In this document: positions 1 to 8,498 of the stretch, piece after piece
How positions within the stretch are numbered: position 1 is the stretch's first letter
Layout: every line of letters begins with the position of its first letter
Assembly: GCF_042263505.1 (NCBI RefSeq)
Contig: NZ_JBHKFI010000023.1
Coordinates: forward strand, 11,262 to 75,261
Reading direction: 5' to 3'
Length of the DNA stretch: 64,000 nucleotides
From: Bacillus_BE sp042263505
GTDB taxonomy: Bacteria; Bacillota; Bacilli; Bacillales; Cytobacillaceae
Program-made: the position numbers and the translations under genes
The notes under the pieces: generated by a model
Seen by the model: only the letters and a program-made list of their open reading frames with translations
What the model was told of the DNA's origin: nothing
Databases searched by the model: none

Positions 1-2
1 GA

Positions 3-416
3 TTAGGAGCGGTCATGGGTGTTGCCGCTTGGTTAATCTTAACCTTCGCCGGAATGAATTGGTTCTCCCTATTCGCATTCGTCATCCTTTGGGGAAGCGC
101 AGCCGGCTTTGGCGCTCAAGCATTCTATGGGCTATGGGCAAGCGAATTGTTCCCAACCAGATATCGCGCAGGCGCACAAGGTCTTATGTACTTCTTAGTC
201 CGTTTCGGTATCGCCATTTGGTCATTCCTATTACCAACAGTCATGGACTCACTAGGATTTAAAGTTGCTGGTATTGTGATGATCACCTTCCTTGTCATTC
301 ATAGTATCATCGGAATTCTCTTAGCGCCAAATACAAAAGGCAAGACATTAAAAGAAATTGAAGAAGAGCGCTTTGGATCAAATGGTGAGCCCGAGAAAAT
401 GGTAGCCGGGGAGTAA
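3..416 (+). CDS. MFS sugar-porter family transporter, C-terminal part
   Basis: The frame is open to the left edge, so only the last ~138 residues are present. They contain several hydrophobic helices and end in the sugar-porter signature PNTKGKTLKEIEEERF, matching the family pattern PETKGKTLEEIE. The expected role is proton-coupled uptake of a sugar or polyol in the cytoplasmic membrane. The substrate cannot be told from this part. Confidence 0.85.
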   Translation, partial: LGAVMGVAAWLILTFAGMNWFSLFAFVILWGSAAGFGAQAFYGLWASELFPTRYRAGAQGLMYFLVRFGIAIWSFLLPTVMDSLGFKVAGIVMITFLVIHSIIGILLAPNTKGKTLKEIEEERFGSNGEPEKMVAGE

Positions 417-757
417 GGATATGTCCTTTGAAATAAGGATGGGAAAGTAAGGGAGATCGTGCCCTTGCTTTCTTTTTGATTGGTCGTTTTTACGAGTAAA
501 AAGGGCGATTGTAAATAAATTGGCTGTTTTCGCGAACAAAATCCACGATAATCAGGTTCATTCCCTTTTTTGACCAAATTTCAAAACAATTAAGTCCAAT
601 TCAAAAGCCCTCCGTAAAAAATTAAAATGAATTCAGTTCGAAAAAACAACAAGCTTTGCTAAAACAGCGTTTCATAAAGAATTGCACATCAAAAGTTGCA
701 CACGCTATCGAATCCCCCAAAACAAAAAAAGACAAAGACCGAAGCCAATGTCCTTTT
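417..757. other. Intergenic region with a degenerate TCGCGA motif
   Basis: No gene seen. One TCGCGA palindrome lies at 529-534, with weaker look-alikes upstream near 490-510. It resembles the units of the arrays at 7208 and 63626. The region lies between convergent genes, but I see no convincing terminator. Confidence 0.4.
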
Positions 758-1696
758 TCATGATGACATCACTTGCCCGCCATTTACATGCAGTGTTTGC
801 CCGGTGACGAATCGGGAATCATCTGAGGCGAGGTAAACGAAAGTGGGGGCTATTTCAAATGGCTGGCCTTGGCGATCCATGGGATTTCCAGCAAGGGTGA
901 CTTGGTCTGGAGAAAAGCTTGATGGAATAAGCGGGGTCCAAAATCGTCCAGGGGCAATCGCATTGACACGAATTCCATCCTTTACAAGATTATTGGCGAG
1001 AGCTCGCGTGAAGCCAACAATGGCGGCTTTAGTTGCAGTGTAATCAATCAACTGATCATTTCCGTAGAACGCGACGACCGAGGCTGTATTAATAATTGAG
1101 CTGCCGGCTTTGAGATAAGGGAGTGCGGCACGTGTGGTGTAAAAATGAGAGTAGATATTCACCTTGAAGGTATCATCAAACTGCTCATCACTTATGTCAA
1201 GCAGGCTTAGCTGGTGGAACTGGATACCTACATGATTACAGAGAATCTCAAGATGACCAAAGGTTTGCCCGGTTTTTTCAACGATATGAATACATTGTTC
1301 TTTTTCCCGTAAGTCACCAGGCAATAATAAGCATCTTTGCCCGAACTCTTCAATCCGATTTTTCGTTCGGTTGGCGTCCTCATGTTCATCTAAATAGGCA
1401 ATTGCGACATCAGCGCCCTCCTTGGCAAAAGCAATCGCAGCGGCTGCTCCCATGCCACTATCCCCACCAGTTATGAGTGCAACCTTTCCGCGAAGCTTCT
1501 CTGTTCCCTGATAATGAGGATTTTCTATAATTGGTCTTGGAACCATCACCCCTTCGACACCAGGCTGACGCAGCTGTCTCTGCTCAGGAACAGTGATGGC
1601 AACATCTTCATATATCGTAATTTTTCCGTAATTCGGATGCATCGGGTACTCTTGATAATCTCGATCCTGCTGATTATTTTCATTCACTTCGGACAT
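758..1696 (-). CDS. SDR family oxidoreductase, general-stress / glucose-dehydrogenase-like
   Basis: A 312-residue short-chain dehydrogenase with the ~45-residue N-terminal extension seen in Bacillus general-stress SDRs of the YdaD/YhxC/YhdF kind. The nucleotide-binding motif TGGDSGMG is near residue 76. Catalytic residues appear as the Ser in NTASVV and the YTATK (Tyr-x3-Lys) motif, and the C-terminus has the usual TGQTLHVNGG. It should be a cytoplasmic NAD(P)-dependent alcohol or sugar oxidoreductase; the substrate is unknown. The ATG follows GAGGAGG. A short palindrome, GGTGCCTGGCACC, lies upstream at 1753-1765. I see no clear sigma-B promoter. Confidence 0.9.
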   Translation of the reverse strand: MSEVNENNQQDRDYQEYPMHPNYGKITIYEDVAITVPEQRQLRQPGVEGVMVPRPIIENPHYQGTEKLRGKVALITGGDSGMGAAAAIAFAKEGADVAIAYLDEHEDANRTKNRIEEFGQRCLLLPGDLREKEQCIHIVEKTGQTFGHLEILCNHVGIQFHQLSLLDISDEQFDDTFKVNIYSHFYTTRAALPYLKAGSSIINTASVVAFYGNDQLIDYTATKAAIVGFTRALANNLVKDGIRVNAIAPGRFWTPLIPSSFSPDQVTLAGNPMDRQGQPFEIAPTFVYLASDDSRFVTGQTLHVNGGQVMSS

Positions 1697-1812
1697 ACGA
1701 TCATCCTCCTCGTAAATTTCCTCTTGGTTACAGTATGTGAATATTCGAATAGGGTGCCTGGCACCTTAAATACTAAGTATGAATAAAGTAAGGTGATAAG
1801 GAGGTAAGAAGA

Positions 1813-1989
1813 ATGCAGAATTACGAATATTATAGCCCTGAAGTTCATGCATTATTAATGAATTACTCGAATGAAAAGGTGGCGGTTTTATACAACTCCA
1901 ATCCTCAGCCGTTTTTGCTCCCCACGATTGGAAAAAGGCCGCCGTTTTATTGTCACCCGAAATATGAACAATATTATCCGGTTATTTAA
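1813..1989 (+). CDS. Small hypothetical protein, 58 aa
   Basis: A 58-codon ORF beginning MQNYEYYSPEVHAL and ending YEQYYPVI. It starts 8 nt after a near-perfect AAGGAGGT ribosome site and is followed at once by a hairpin with seven Ts, so it looks like a complete single-gene unit. The product is rich in Tyr and Pro, with one Cys, and has no signal peptide or membrane segment. Tyr/Pro-rich small proteins are common among spore-coat-associated products, but that is only a suggestion. I do not recognise the family. Confidence 0.6.
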   Translation: MQNYEYYSPEVHALLMNYSNEKVAVLYNSNPQPFLLPTIGKRPPFYCHPKYEQYYPVI

Positions 1990-1998
1990 GTATGGGGT

Positions 1999-2025
1999 CA
2001 CCACTCGCTTGGGTGGTGTTTTTTT
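1999..2025 (+). terminator. Rho-independent terminator
   Basis: Stem CACCAC/GTGGTG with an 8-nt loop, followed by a run of seven Ts. It closes the small gene ending at 1989. Confidence 0.75.
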
Positions 2026-2117
2026 ATGAAATTTAACTCAAAAAATAAAAAGGAAGACCTAGCATTTATAGAAATGTGCATTTCATGCGGAGAGGGTATG
2101 CTCGCAGGATCTAAGAG

Positions 2118-2170
2118 AAAAAAGCGACAAGCATCATCCATTCTATTGGATTCCGCTTGCCGCTTTTTTC
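2118..2170 (-). terminator. Terminator hairpin, probably bidirectional
   Basis: Arms AAGCGACAAGC and GCTTGCCGCTT (one mismatch) have T-runs on both sides. It directly abuts the stop of the secreted protein on the minus strand. Confidence 0.7.
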
Positions 2171-2899
2171 TTATGAGTTCACTGCTTCAGTGGAATTATC
2201 TGTTCCATTATCGATTGACGTTCCATCATCCGGAGTGGTTATCCCCGTTTCAGGTGTGGTTGTCCCTGTTTCAGGAGTAGTTGTTCCAGATTCCGGAGTC
2301 GTAGTCCCTGTATCTGGTGTTGTTCCTGTCTCAGGAGTTGTTGTTTCCGGAGTAGAAGCTTGTTTTGCAAGAAGCTTCACTCTTTCGATTTCATCTGCCG
2401 CCAATGTTTGAAGCTCTTTTGATTTTGCTGCTAGGGCATCAAACTCTGCAGTAGAAGATTTATATTTTTTCTTATAGCTGGAAAGCTGTTTATCAATAGC
2501 TTTTAGCTTGTTGATTTCTGCTTTCAGCTTACCTTTGTAGCTATTGTATTTGGAATTAGCAAGTGATTTGGATAAATCCTTTTCAGCTGTTCCTTCATCG
2601 TTCACTTGAAAATAGGTATTGATTGATTTGGTAATTTTCTGAATACTTGTTTCAGAAGTAATTAATCGTTTTTCTACTGATTTACCAACCTTTGATTGAA
2701 TCTTAACCTTTTTCTTTTCTACTTGCTTGCTGCTTGCTTCGTTCTTCTTTTGGTCACCCGTAGTTTTGTGAGATTGCGTTACTTTCACCGGCTGTTTGCC
2801 ATGGTCAACCGATTTGGCACTTGCAATAGAGGTTGTCCCCAAGATTAAAGATAGGGCAAAAGCACTTGATAAAATTTTGTAACCTTTTGTCGATTTCAT
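2171..2899 (-). CDS. Secreted Lys-rich helical protein with Thr-Pro-Glu-Gly tail
   Basis: The start is set at the ATG at 2899, preceded by AAGGAGGAAAGGTA; the longer open frame upstream has no ribosome site. The 242-residue product begins MKSTKGYKILSSAF and has a Sec signal peptide ending near SIASA. A highly charged region with heptad-like helices covers residues ~60-190. The tail of ~50 residues is made of repeats of TTPETGT/TTPDTGT. No LPXTG, S-layer or LysM anchor is visible, so it is probably released or held by charge in the wall. I do not recognise a family; such T/P/E tails usually act as wall-spanning spacers. Confidence 0.75.
   Translation of the reverse strand: MKSTKGYKILSSAFALSLILGTTSIASAKSVDHGKQPVKVTQSHKTTGDQKKNEASSKQVEKKKVKIQSKVGKSVEKRLITSETSIQKITKSINTYFQVNDEGTAEKDLSKSLANSKYNSYKGKLKAEINKLKAIDKQLSSYKKKYKSSTAEFDALAAKSKELQTLAADEIERVKLLAKQASTPETTTPETGTTPDTGTTTPESGTTTPETGTTTPETGITTPDDGTSIDNGTDNSTEAVNS
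2222..2352 (-). repeat. Degenerate tandem repeat coding for TTPETGT units
   Basis: Imperfect ~21-nt units within the 3' part of the 2171-2899 gene encode the T-T-P-(E/D)-(T/S)-G-T tail. Unit number probably varies between strains. Confidence 0.7.
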
Positions 2900-3134
2900 T
2901 ACCTTTCCTCCTTTTTGGTAACGGCAGCTGGCTGGCATAGGAAGTTCCCTTAGCCCCATAGCTTTGTGACACCAGATTTCCCTGATTGTACCTTTTAGAC
3001 ACTCATCATACTCTATCTTTTTTGTCGAGAAAAGGGATAAAAGACCCATAAATTTTAAGGAAAAATGACTATTAACTCACTTTTTCTATTGCCTAAACCT
3101 ACCATAAAAAAACTCCCCACGAGTATTCCCTTTT

Positions 3135-4397
3135 ATGATAAAATTATCTAAATATAGTAACGATCTTATCGTCAGAATATTCAATATTTCGGATGTGGAT
3201 TATATGAAAGGTAAGAAATTGAATCAAGTAATGATTACAAGCTTTAATCGTATTTTAACTGATATTGAAAGAGTGAACTTCTCTGCCAACCATCCTGAAC
3301 TGATCCATTTGAAAGAGAAAACAGAAGCGGCAGGAATTGATGGCATACATGAGCTGGGAGAGCGTGTCGTTTCGATTAATCAGAAAATAGAATCTCTCAA
3401 TTGGATGAATAATCACCTGCGAATTTTAGCAGACTTCGCTCAAGCCTGTGCAAAGACCTTAAATGAAGATGTTCTGCTAAGGAAGGCCTATGAGCTTGTA
3501 TCGCTCGTTATGCCCACTGATGCTTTTTACTTCGCGCTATATAATGAACAAGAACAACTCATCCATATTCCTTTCTTAGTCGATGAAGGGACTGAATACA
3601 GACCGAACCCTTTACAAGTTGATAATAGCAACATGACCTCAAGAGTAATCAAAAGCAGAAAAACCCTTCATACAACAACTCAAAAAGATTTAGGTCCCGA
3701 TTATGCAGTGGTAGGTCGAGATGTCAGTAATACCTGTATTTTTGTCCCATTAATTATTGATGACCAGGTAAAGGGAGTCATCTCTGCTCAATGTCATGAG
3801 GAGTTCGCCTATCGGAAAGAGCATGAAGAACTGCTTCTCATTATTGGCAATCAAGTCTTAAGCTCCATTGAAACGGCAAGATTATATAAAAAAATATATG
3901 AAATGTCGTTAATGGATGAAATGACGGGACTAGGAAATTTCCGTGCATTTCATAAAGATTTTTCCATGGCTTTGCAACAAGACACACCGCTTGCCTTAAT
4001 CATGATCGATTCAGATAATTTAAAAGAGATCAATGATCATTTTGGGCATGAAGCAGGAGACAACTATTTAATCGAGTTAGCTCAAGGAATGAAAAGTTTA
4101 TGTGATGAGGATATTAAAGGCTATCGTTATGCTGGAGATGAATTTATGCTAATCGTGGCCAATTCTTCTCTAGAAAAAATTAATCACCTTATTAAGCAAT
4201 TGGAAGAATATTTATGCAATCATGGAGTTTCTGTTTCTGGAAAAGAGATTAAAGTATCCTTTAGCGCTGGGGCGTCAAATTATCCTAAGGACGGAAGAAC
4301 CGAAGAAGTGTTGAAAAGAAAGGCAGATAAGGCTCTGTATAGATCAAAAAGCCTAGGAAGAAATGTTCAGCTAGTTCTTTATGCCGAAAATGAATAG
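3135..4397 (+). CDS. GAF-GGDEF protein, probable diguanylate cyclase
   Basis: A soluble protein of up to 420 residues. Residues ~95-245 look like a GAF sensor domain and residues ~258-415 are a GGDEF domain. The catalytic loop reads RYAGDEF (AGDEF at 333-337), a tolerated variant of GGDEF. The inhibitory-site RxxD is absent: the equivalent residues are DEDI, so product inhibition is not expected. The predicted reaction is 2 GTP to c-di-GMP. The start is uncertain: 3135 has no ribosome site, and the ATG at 3204 is a fair alternative. An HD-GYP gene two genes downstream supplies the opposite activity. Confidence 0.85.
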   Translation: MIKLSKYSNDLIVRIFNISDVDYMKGKKLNQVMITSFNRILTDIERVNFSANHPELIHLKEKTEAAGIDGIHELGERVVSINQKIESLNWMNNHLRILADFAQACAKTLNEDVLLRKAYELVSLVMPTDAFYFALYNEQEQLIHIPFLVDEGTEYRPNPLQVDNSNMTSRVIKSRKTLHTTTQKDLGPDYAVVGRDVSNTCIFVPLIIDDQVKGVISAQCHEEFAYRKEHEELLLIIGNQVLSSIETARLYKKIYEMSLMDEMTGLGNFRAFHKDFSMALQQDTPLALIMIDSDNLKEINDHFGHEAGDNYLIELAQGMKSLCDEDIKGYRYAGDEFMLIVANSSLEKINHLIKQLEEYLCNHGVSVSGKEIKVSFSAGASNYPKDGRTEEVLKRKADKALYRSKSLGRNVQLVLYAENE

Positions 4398-4520
4398 ACG
4401 GATTGGAAAAAGTGATATTTGTAGAAAAATAGAGAAACAATAGTATATAATGAGAAAAAACGTATATTTATAACATCAAAGATTATAGGAGAGAAAAGTA
4501 CTATAATTGGAGGAGAAAAG

Positions 4521-5090
4521 ATGAAAAAAGGGATCGTTCTATTATTTTCTTTCTTGTTTCTATTTGGCATTTCATCTCATGCCTTTGCAGCAGAAAACAA
4601 GGATACTGAACAAGCACTCAAATTAATAGAAAAAACAAACGCAAATATTGATAAGGAAATCGACAAAACCGTGGAAAAAGCAAACAAGCTACAAAACCTC
4701 TATTTCCATCAGATTTTATTAGTTAAAGGTTCTGATCAAATTTATTCATTGAGATTAGAACAAACGAAATTAGAAAATCAACTTTTAAACACAACAGATG
4801 AACAAAAAGCAGCTGAACTCAGAGCAAGCATAGAGTCCATCGATAAAAAAGTCGCAGAAGTGGAAAGCAAGCTAAGCGAACAATCATCCTACTTCGCCAA
4901 AGTAACAGCTCAATTCAATCAAGATCTAAACCAACTCATTGCGGACCTAGATGCAAAAACCAAACAAATGACAGCTGAAACCATCCAAAAAGCAGCTGAA
5001 CTCGGAGTAACAGCCGCTTGCGATTGGAAGCTTGTGAAGATTGCGCATAAGTGGATTTGGATTGATCCGATCGCTATAGTCGGAAGTTAA
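4521..5090 (+). CDS. Secreted coiled-coil protein, function unknown
   Basis: The ATG follows GGAGGAGAAAAG. The 189-residue product begins MKKGIVLLFSFLFLF and has a clear signal peptide ending in HAFA-AE. The mature part is almost all charged helix with heptad spacing (residues ~30-160), so it should form a coiled coil outside the cell. The end has Cys at ~168 and a Trp-rich stretch (WKLVKIAHKWIWID). I do not recognise the family. It lies between the GGDEF and HD-GYP genes, but a functional link is only inferred from position. Confidence 0.7.
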   Translation: MKKGIVLLFSFLFLFGISSHAFAAENKDTEQALKLIEKTNANIDKEIDKTVEKANKLQNLYFHQILLVKGSDQIYSLRLEQTKLENQLLNTTDEQKAAELRASIESIDKKVAEVESKLSEQSSYFAKVTAQFNQDLNQLIADLDAKTKQMTAETIQKAAELGVTAACDWKLVKIAHKWIWIDPIAIVGS

Positions 5091-5130
5091 ATGCTAGCTG
5101 CTTTTGAGACAACATAAGGAGAATAAATCC

Positions 5131-6039
5131 GTGAGTGGGTTAAATTTATTCAAAAGAGGCACGAATATAGATATAGTACGTCAATTTTCCAACGAACTCA
5201 GTCTTCTTGGTCGGGAAAATGGTGTGGATATTATGTATCAAACTGTTTTTAAAGACAAAATGTTTTACGTATATCCTAGTGAGGATCCTGAAACATATGA
5301 GTTTGTTTATATTTTAAGCGGTGAAATTGAGTATGAAGGAAACGGGGAAAAGCAAATCCTTAAGGCTCACGATTATTTTACAGTAAAAGGTTTAAAAAGT
5401 CCTGAGTTTTTTAAAGCCAAAACAGATGTCACATATTTATGGATTATCACTGAACCGACCTTTCATCAACTAAGTGAAGATCACAGAAATTTAAATGATT
5501 TGATTAAAAAAGTAGAATCGAGGGATCGATATACTTTCAATCATAGTGAACGAGTGGCGGTATATTCCATGAAGGTGGCAAAAAAATTAAAATTGGATAC
5601 GGCGACTGCTAATAAATTAAACAGGGCTGCTGAACTTCACGATATCGGAAAGATCAATGTACCTGTAGAAATTTTAAATAAACCAGGCAAGTTGACAAAA
5701 GACGAATTTGATTTAATCAAAAAACATCCTGGCGATGGAGCAGACATGGTGAGAAAGACAAGTTATAGCTATTTAGCAGAGATAATCGAGCAGCATCATG
5801 AACGAATCGATGGCTCAGGTTACCCATTTGGACTAAAAGGCAATGAGATTACTTTAGAAGCAAAGATTATTGCCGTCTGCGATACTTATGACGCTATGAC
5901 TGATGATCGTGCCTATCGAAAAGCACTTTCCCCTCAATTCGCAATAGATGAACTTAATCGTCTGTCTGGAATTCAATATGAACCAAAAGTCGTCCAAACT
6001 TTTGAAGAAGTATTAAAAGAAGAAGGTATTATAAACTAG
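5131..6039 (+). CDS. Cupin-like sensor fused to HD-GYP domain, c-di-GMP phosphodiesterase
   Basis: The GTG at 5131 is chosen because AAGGAGA lies 8 nt upstream; an upstream in-frame TTG at 5104 lacks such a site. The 302-residue protein has an N-terminal cupin-like beta domain (residues ~40-105, with EFVYILSGEIEYEG) and a C-terminal HD-GYP domain. HD appears as HDIGK starting at residue 170 and GYP at 230-232, with the flanking RIDGSGYP motif. The family hydrolyses c-di-GMP to pGpG and GMP using a metal centre. The cupin part probably senses a small ligand. The product is cytoplasmic, with no membrane segments. Confidence 0.88.
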   Translation: MSGLNLFKRGTNIDIVRQFSNELSLLGRENGVDIMYQTVFKDKMFYVYPSEDPETYEFVYILSGEIEYEGNGEKQILKAHDYFTVKGLKSPEFFKAKTDVTYLWIITEPTFHQLSEDHRNLNDLIKKVESRDRYTFNHSERVAVYSMKVAKKLKLDTATANKLNRAAELHDIGKINVPVEILNKPGKLTKDEFDLIKKHPGDGADMVRKTSYSYLAEIIEQHHERIDGSGYPFGLKGNEITLEAKIIAVCDTYDAMTDDRAYRKALSPQFAIDELNRLSGIQYEPKVVQTFEEVLKEEGIIN

Positions 6040-6071
6040 GATAGATGAGTGAATAATTCATATATTTTTTA

Positions 6072-6101
6072 AGCCTTGTAGAGTTGCTATTCTGCAGGGC
6101 T
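6072..6101 (+). terminator. Weak terminator hairpin
   Basis: Ten-bp stem AGCCTTGTAG/CTGCAGGGCT with two G-U pairs, 32 nt after the HD-GYP stop. The T-run is poor, so termination is uncertain. Confidence 0.35.
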
Positions 6102-6238
6102 ATTATTGTACCCAAAACTCTCTCGGCCTCAGGTCGTAGAAGGAATTCATTCTGAGGAACAATGATTTCTGTCTGTTTATTTATTACAATAGCATTATAA
6201 GGTAAGACAGAAATTTAAGAAGAAAGTGGGTCATTCCT

Positions 6239-7096
6239 TTGAAGAAGATATTAGTGATTTTTTTCATATTAATTGGCACATATATTGTGTTTCAATTTGT
6301 CAGTAATCACACCCTAAATCCCTTCTGGGGAGGAAAAGCCGAAGCGACAGTAAGCAACCACATTGATCTTATTGATGTGCAAGCATTCGGGGCGAAAACA
6401 AGCATTATTCCTGATAACCGAGACAGTGTGAAAGCCGATTTAGATGGAAAAGGGAAAGTGGTCGTGAAAAAAATGGGCGACAAAATCCAAGTAACTTACA
6501 AACGTCCATGGTTCCAATGGTTTTCCTTCTTTGGCAGCACGAAGTTAACGGTTTATATCCCTAAAGATTTCCAGAAAGATATGCATGTCCAATTAGGCTC
6601 CGGTCAATTGACATTCTCAGGTCAATCAAAGAATCATCCAATGACATTCGATGACTTTAAATTAGATATGGGTTCAGGTAGCGTCACCCTCAATAACCTA
6701 AATGTAGCTGAATTTTCACATAACGGTTCATCCGGTAGTCTTGTCGTGAACCATCTTGATTCTGAAAAAAGTGATATCGACGTGAGCTCAGGAAGCGTTC
6801 GCCTAAATCATTTCACAGGAGAATTAAAAGGCGATTTATCCTCTGGGCAAATGAATGTACAAATGGACAAATTAACTGATTCTGTTAATATTCATGCGAG
6901 CTCAGGCTCCATCAAACTAGATTTACCTGACAAAGCCGACTTTACCATCGACGGCAAAGCAAGCTCTGGCAATATCTCATGTGATTTTCCATTAAAGAAT
7001 GAAAAAATCGAAAATCACCGCTTCCATGGAGAGTACGGATCTGGAAAGCATGCTGTTAACATCACCGTCTCAAGCGGAAACGTGAAAGTTTATTAA
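6239..7096 (+). CDS. DUF4097 family beta-repeat envelope protein
   Basis: It starts at a TTG with a weak GAAAGTGGG site. The 285-residue product has one N-terminal membrane segment (KKILVIFFILIGTYIVF) followed by repeated short beta units with the recurring motif SSGS/GSGS (for example MGSGSVTLNN, VSSGSVRLNH, ASSGSIKLDL, VSSGNVKVY). This matches DUF4097, the beta-helix family that includes Bacillus YvlB and LiaX-type proteins tied to envelope stress. It is probably anchored by the N-terminal helix with the beta region outside. It stands alone; no LiaRS-type regulator is adjacent. Confidence 0.8.
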   Translation: MKKILVIFFILIGTYIVFQFVSNHTLNPFWGGKAEATVSNHIDLIDVQAFGAKTSIIPDNRDSVKADLDGKGKVVVKKMGDKIQVTYKRPWFQWFSFFGSTKLTVYIPKDFQKDMHVQLGSGQLTFSGQSKNHPMTFDDFKLDMGSGSVTLNNLNVAEFSHNGSSGSLVVNHLDSEKSDIDVSSGSVRLNHFTGELKGDLSSGQMNVQMDKLTDSVNIHASSGSIKLDLPDKADFTIDGKASSGNISCDFPLKNEKIENHRFHGEYGSGKHAVNITVSSGNVKVY

Positions 7097-7104
7097 TTTT
7101 CCTT

Positions 7105-7145
7105 ATACCTAGTTCCCGATTTTACATGGGGGCTAGGTATTTTTG
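7105..7145 (+). terminator. Rho-independent terminator
   Basis: Perfect 8-bp stem ATACCTAG/CTAGGTAT with a 20-nt loop, then TTTTTG. It lies 8 nt after the DUF4097 stop. Confidence 0.7.
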
Positions 7146-7207
7146 TGCATTTTCTCTCTTAATGATGGGTGCTTAGGTATCAGATGAGGGGCATGTGCCA
7201 TGTTTTC

Positions 7208-7414
7208 TCGCGAAAAAAGAAATTTATTCGCGAAAATCCAAGGTTTATTCGCGATTTTCAAAATTTATTCGCGAAAATAGCCAATTTATTCGCGAACGCC
7301 TTTTTTATTCGCGACCTCGGAAAAATACTCGCGAAAAAGATGAAATACTCGCGAAAAATTCAGGTTGTTCGCGAAAAGAAGAATTTGCTCGCGAAAATAT
7401 TAAAATATTTGCGA
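7208..7414. repeat. Phased array of TCGCGA palindromes, ~20-nt period
   Basis: TCGCGA occurs at 7208, 7228, 7249, 7269, 7290, 7309, 7329, 7349, 7369 and 7389, with a degenerate TTGCGA at 7409. Spacings are 20, 21, 20, 21, 19, 20, 20, 20, 20, 20 nt. The flanks are AT-rich, typically TTTAT before and AAAAT after. Small ORFs through the array are by-products of the repeat. It fills most of the gene-free stretch 7146-7609. Confidence 0.9.
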
Positions 7415-7609
7415 AAAGAAATCATCACGTTCCCTTCGATAAATGCTCAAACCCTGATATACGCAAAAAGCACAACACGGCCCCATTAAAATACTCGAGA
7501 AAAAACTTAATAAACCACCCAATTTATCCCACCAAGATGAAATCCCCGCCAATCTATACTATAATTAAAAGCATGCAAATGAGCTGTTTCAATCTAAGGA
7601 GGTGACGAA

Positions 7610-7708
7610 ATGACAAGCACATCATGGAGCCTGTCACATACTGCAGCGTCTCATGCAAAGCCTAGTGTTGGGAAGGCGATACTTTGCATGGGGTGGACTT
7701 TGAGATAA
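7610..7708 (+). CDS. Possible 32-codon small ORF or leader peptide
   Basis: The ATG lies 7 nt after AAGGAGGTGA, the strongest ribosome site in this region. The ORF encodes MTSTSWSLSHTAASHAK... and stops at 7706-7708. A perfect 9-bp inverted repeat, CATGCAAAG/CTTTGCATG, lies inside it. The gene at 7787 follows 78 nt later. It could be a leader peptide, a free small protein, or the remnant of a larger gene. The product matches no family I know. Confidence 0.35.
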   Translation: MTSTSWSLSHTAASHAKPSVGKAILCMGWTLR

Positions 7709-7786
7709 ATCGCCCAAGTAAGCTTTTCTGATACATTGGCTTTGCCCTTATTTTTTCAATCCAAAAAAGATAAGGAGCTGGCAAAG

Positions 7787-8050
7787 ATGGCCTATGTGAA
7801 AGCGACCGCTATTTTACCTGAAAAGCTAATATCAGAAATTCAAAAATATGTTCAAGGAGAAATGATTTATATTCCGAAGCCGGAGCCTGCACGGAAAAAG
7901 TGGGGGACACGATCTGGTATAAGAAAGCAAATTGATGAGCGGAATTCGGTAATGAAGAGAGCCTTCAAGAACGGAAGGACAATTGACCAATTAGCTGAAG
8001 AATATTATCTCTCCGTTGAAACGATTAAAAAAATTGTATACTCAAAATAA
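7787..8050 (+). CDS. CD3324-type small DNA-binding protein
   Basis: The start is at 7787 because AAGGAG lies 9 nt upstream; the longer open frame from 7736 has no ribosome site. The 87-residue product begins MAYVKATAILPEKLISEIQKYVQGE, then IYIP and ARKKWGTRSG, and ends in a helix-turn-helix-like LAEEYYLSVETIKKIVYSK. This is the layout of the CD3324 (Mor-activator-like) family in Firmicutes. Its targets are unknown; it is probably a small cytoplasmic regulator. Confidence 0.75.
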   Translation: MAYVKATAILPEKLISEIQKYVQGEMIYIPKPEPARKKWGTRSGIRKQIDERNSVMKRAFKNGRTIDQLAEEYYLSVETIKKIVYSK

Positions 8051-8068
8051 TATAAATGTATCATTAGG

Positions 8069-8100
8069 AAAAAGACCGACTCATTTTAGTCGGTCTTTTA
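8069..8100 (+). terminator. Rho-independent terminator
   Basis: Ten-bp perfect stem AAAGACCGAC/GTCGGTCTTT with an 8-nt loop and Ts after. It closes the CD3324-type gene. Confidence 0.85.
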
Positions 8101-8306
8101 GTACTTCTAGATATTGTTATGTCCAACCACCCTGCCACGTTAGCTGAAAAAGAAACTATCGGTTCTTTACACCATTTAAATCACCAGAATGGTCAATAAT
8201 TTTTTTAAATTCAAAACTGGTGGGTAAATGATAGCAAAGTCAGTGGAAATTTAACATACGCTTATTGAGTCATTCCTAAATCAACATACCCGTAGCAAAA
8301 AAAGCG

Positions 8307-8498
8307 CTATTTGTCATTATCTAAATCCTTATCAAGAAATGAAGTTTTTTTCTCCTCAACTCCATATTTCTTTTCGATAAATTGACCGACTATAGACTTG
8401 TTAATTCCATCCTTAACTGCTGTTGAAATTACTAAATACAGTATAAATAGACCAATAATCCAAAGAATAATAGAAAAAACTAATGAACCGAAAACCAT
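8307..8498 (-). CDS. Small single-helix membrane protein
   Basis: A 63-residue ORF with an AGGGGGAT ribosome site 6 nt before its ATG. Residues ~5-27 (LVFSIILWIIGLFILYLVIST) form one transmembrane helix, followed by a charged cytoplasmic tail with VKDGINKS and EEKKTSFLDKD. Short proteins with a hydrophobic N-terminus and a VKDGIN-like motif are common in Bacillus and of unknown role; it resembles the DUF6019 type, which I cannot confirm. Confidence 0.6.
   Translation of the reverse strand: MVFGSLVFSIILWIIGLFILYLVISTAVKDGINKSIVGQFIEKKYGVEEKKTSFLDKDLDNDK

Noticed and set aside
7208..7414. CRISPR array
   Set aside because: The repeat is only 6-8 nt, spacers are too short (~13 nt), and no cas gene is near. 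It is a phased palindrome array.
7169..7605. Two overlapping 106- and 136-residue ORFs
   Set aside because: They run through the TCGCGA array, have no domain, and their residue pattern (repeated FIRE, SRK, LAK) comes from the repeat.
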